Source of the DNA: Synergistaceae bacterium
GTDB lineage: Bacteria; Synergistota; Synergistia; Synergistales; Synergistaceae
Assembly: GCA_012728505.1 (NCBI GenBank)
Contig: JAAYEY010000099.1
Span: 1-6,922 of the forward strand
Reading direction: 5' to 3'
DNA length: 6,922 bases
The translations under genes and the position numbers were made by a program. How positions within the stretch are numbered: the first letter of the stretch is position 1; every line of letters starts with the position of its first letter. The notes beneath the pieces were generated by a model. It ran no database searches. It saw only the letters and a list, made by a program, of their open reading frames with translations, and had not been told where the DNA came from. Of this stretch, positions 6,134-6,922 are shown piece after piece.

Positions 6134-6616
6134 TTAATGGATTCCTGAGCCCCTGCCATTGATTACTGTACCTCCACTGGACCCTGCTTCTGTAGCCGCA
6201 TCTATAACTTTTTCTGCTTTACCTTTTTCTACCACTACCATTATAGCACAGTGCATTGCCTCTTCACCGCCTTCCTCTATCTCTGTTGCCTTGCATCCAG
6301 CAGAGCCGATAACTTTACTTACAGCTGTTGTAAATGCAATCCCATGGTTTGGTTTTTTGAAATCTAATTTTTTATCGAGTCTTTCAAGGACAGATCTTGT
6401 CATCTTTTTATCGGAGACCATAAGGACTATTTCCCTGCGTATATCTGTTAGTCCGAGAAAATTAGCAAAAGCACCATTAGCTGTACCTTTTGCATGTATT
6501 ACTGTCCCTCCGGAGAGACCACATTTTTTAGCAGTTTGCGATACTTTACTTCCCTTTCCGAAACTGACTATGGCACAAATCAATTCGAAACAAAAACTTC
6601 CCTGATCATTCTTCAT
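6134..6616 (-). CDS. Tandem P-II-like nitrogen-regulator-type protein, second domain truncated by a stop
   Basis: A P-II superfamily signalling protein; canonical members are trimers that bind nucleotides and 2-oxoglutarate and control membrane transporters by docking. The 160 residues hold one whole domain (about 10-105, with SGGTVIHAKG at 35-44 and NHGIAFTTAVSKVIG at 90-104) and the first third of a second (about 121-160, with MVVVEKGKAEKVIDAA and SGGTVINGRGSGIH). Residues 10-105 and the second domain plus its downstream remnant align as a duplication. The open frame begins earlier at a TTG, but the ATG at 6616 is chosen: a purine-rich GAAGGTGGGG lies 10-12 bases upstream and the TTG has no spacer. 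The start overlaps the DUF1538 gene by 11 bases, implying translational coupling and a functional pair. As annotated, the protein is probably a damaged form of a two-domain regulator. Confidence 0.82.
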   Translation of the reverse strand: MKNDQGSFCFELICAIVSFGKGSKVSQTAKKCGLSGGTVIHAKGTANGAFANFLGLTDIRREIVLMVSDKKMTRSVLERLDKKLDFKKPNHGIAFTTAVSKVIGSAGCKATEIEEGGEEAMHCAIMVVVEKGKAEKVIDAATEAGSSGGTVINGRGSGIH

Positions 6617-6922
6617 AGCTATCAAGCCCCACCTTCTTTGATTTCACCTGAAAGGCTGCAGCAAGCAACTGGATCGCAATTATTGGCGCAAGAGCTACCA
6701 TGGCTACCAATCCGAAACCATCTGTAAGAACACTTGCATTCTCTACCGCATCTGCCGCCCCATGGGCGAAAGCAAGAACAAATGTCGTAGTCATAAGCCC
6801 AGAGGCAACTCCTCCTGAGTCAAATGCAATACCTACAAAAAGCTTGGGAACATAGTATGACATAACGATCGCCACGACGTACCCGGGGAGAAGGAAGTGC
6901 CAAAGTTTTATATTTGGACTAA
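6606..6922 (-). CDS. DUF1538-family membrane protein, C-terminal part (5' end beyond window)
   Basis: The last 104 codons of a polytopic membrane protein that continues past the right edge. Seen: LLPGYVVAIVMSYYVPKLFVGIAFDSGGVASGLMTTTFVLAFAHGA, then a helix LVAMVALAPIIAIQLLAAAF and a short charged tail ending DSYEE. The FDSGGVASGxMT motif between two hydrophobic segments is characteristic of DUF1538 (PF07556), a transporter-like family of unknown substrate in which the domain is usually repeated. A GTG at 6875 could be taken as a start, but homology (LLPGY before it) and the open frame to the edge show that the gene begins outside. It overlaps the P-II gene by 11 bases. Such an arrangement suggests a P-II-gated transporter, by analogy with GlnK and AmtB; this is inference. 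Confidence 0.85.
   Translation of the reverse strand, partial: SPNIKLWHFLLPGYVVAIVMSYYVPKLFVGIAFDSGGVASGLMTTTFVLAFAHGAADAVENASVLTDGFGLVAMVALAPIIAIQLLAAAFQVKSKKVGLDSYEE

Noticed and set aside
6159..6605. 148-codon plus-strand open frame opposite the P-II gene
   Set aside because: Antisense shadow of the P-II coding sequence; low-complexity Ser/Pro/Leu composition and no start signal.

Overview
The window looks like chromosomal DNA of an anaerobic, fermentative bacterium with moderate-to-low GC. Purine-rich Shine-Dalgarno sequences (AGGAGG type) precede almost every start. A Thermotoga-like phosphofructokinase with the residues of the pyrophosphate-dependent branch, a split YeeE/YedE transporter and a DUF1538/P-II pair would fit Synergistota or a deep-branching Bacillota lineage. 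That placement is inference from protein resemblance, not a phylogeny.

Layout from left to right. Positions 1-1152 (minus) hold a 6-phosphofructokinase lacking only its last few dozen residues, which lie beyond the left edge. Positions 1340-2683 (minus) hold a complete UmuC-type Y-family DNA polymerase without a UmuD partner in view. It is read from a near-consensus promoter straddled by an inverted repeat. From 2930 to 4377 (plus) there is a two-gene operon: a nicotinamidase/isochorismatase-fold cysteine hydrolase, whose stop overlaps the start of a hemolysin III/PAQR membrane protein. It ends in a very strong hairpin terminator. From 5574 down to 4442 (minus) lies a two-gene operon encoding the two halves of a YeeE/YedE (TsuA-like) sulfur-compound transporter. 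A perfect 17-bp palindrome sits where an activator would bind upstream of it. From 6922 down to 5954 (minus) lie the end of a DUF1538 membrane protein and, overlapping it by 11 bases, a tandem-domain P-II-like regulator.

The most striking observation is in the P-II gene. The second P-II domain is cut by an in-frame TAA at 6134-6136, yet the same frame continues for 59 further codons that clearly encode the rest of the domain. This is a recent nonsense mutation, a sequencing error, or a stop that is read through.

Functionally the window is a set of unrelated small transcription units (glycolysis, translesion synthesis, amidase/membrane homeostasis, sulfur uptake, P-II-linked transport), not one system. 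I see no CRISPR array, tRNA, rRNA, complete mobile element or phage module.
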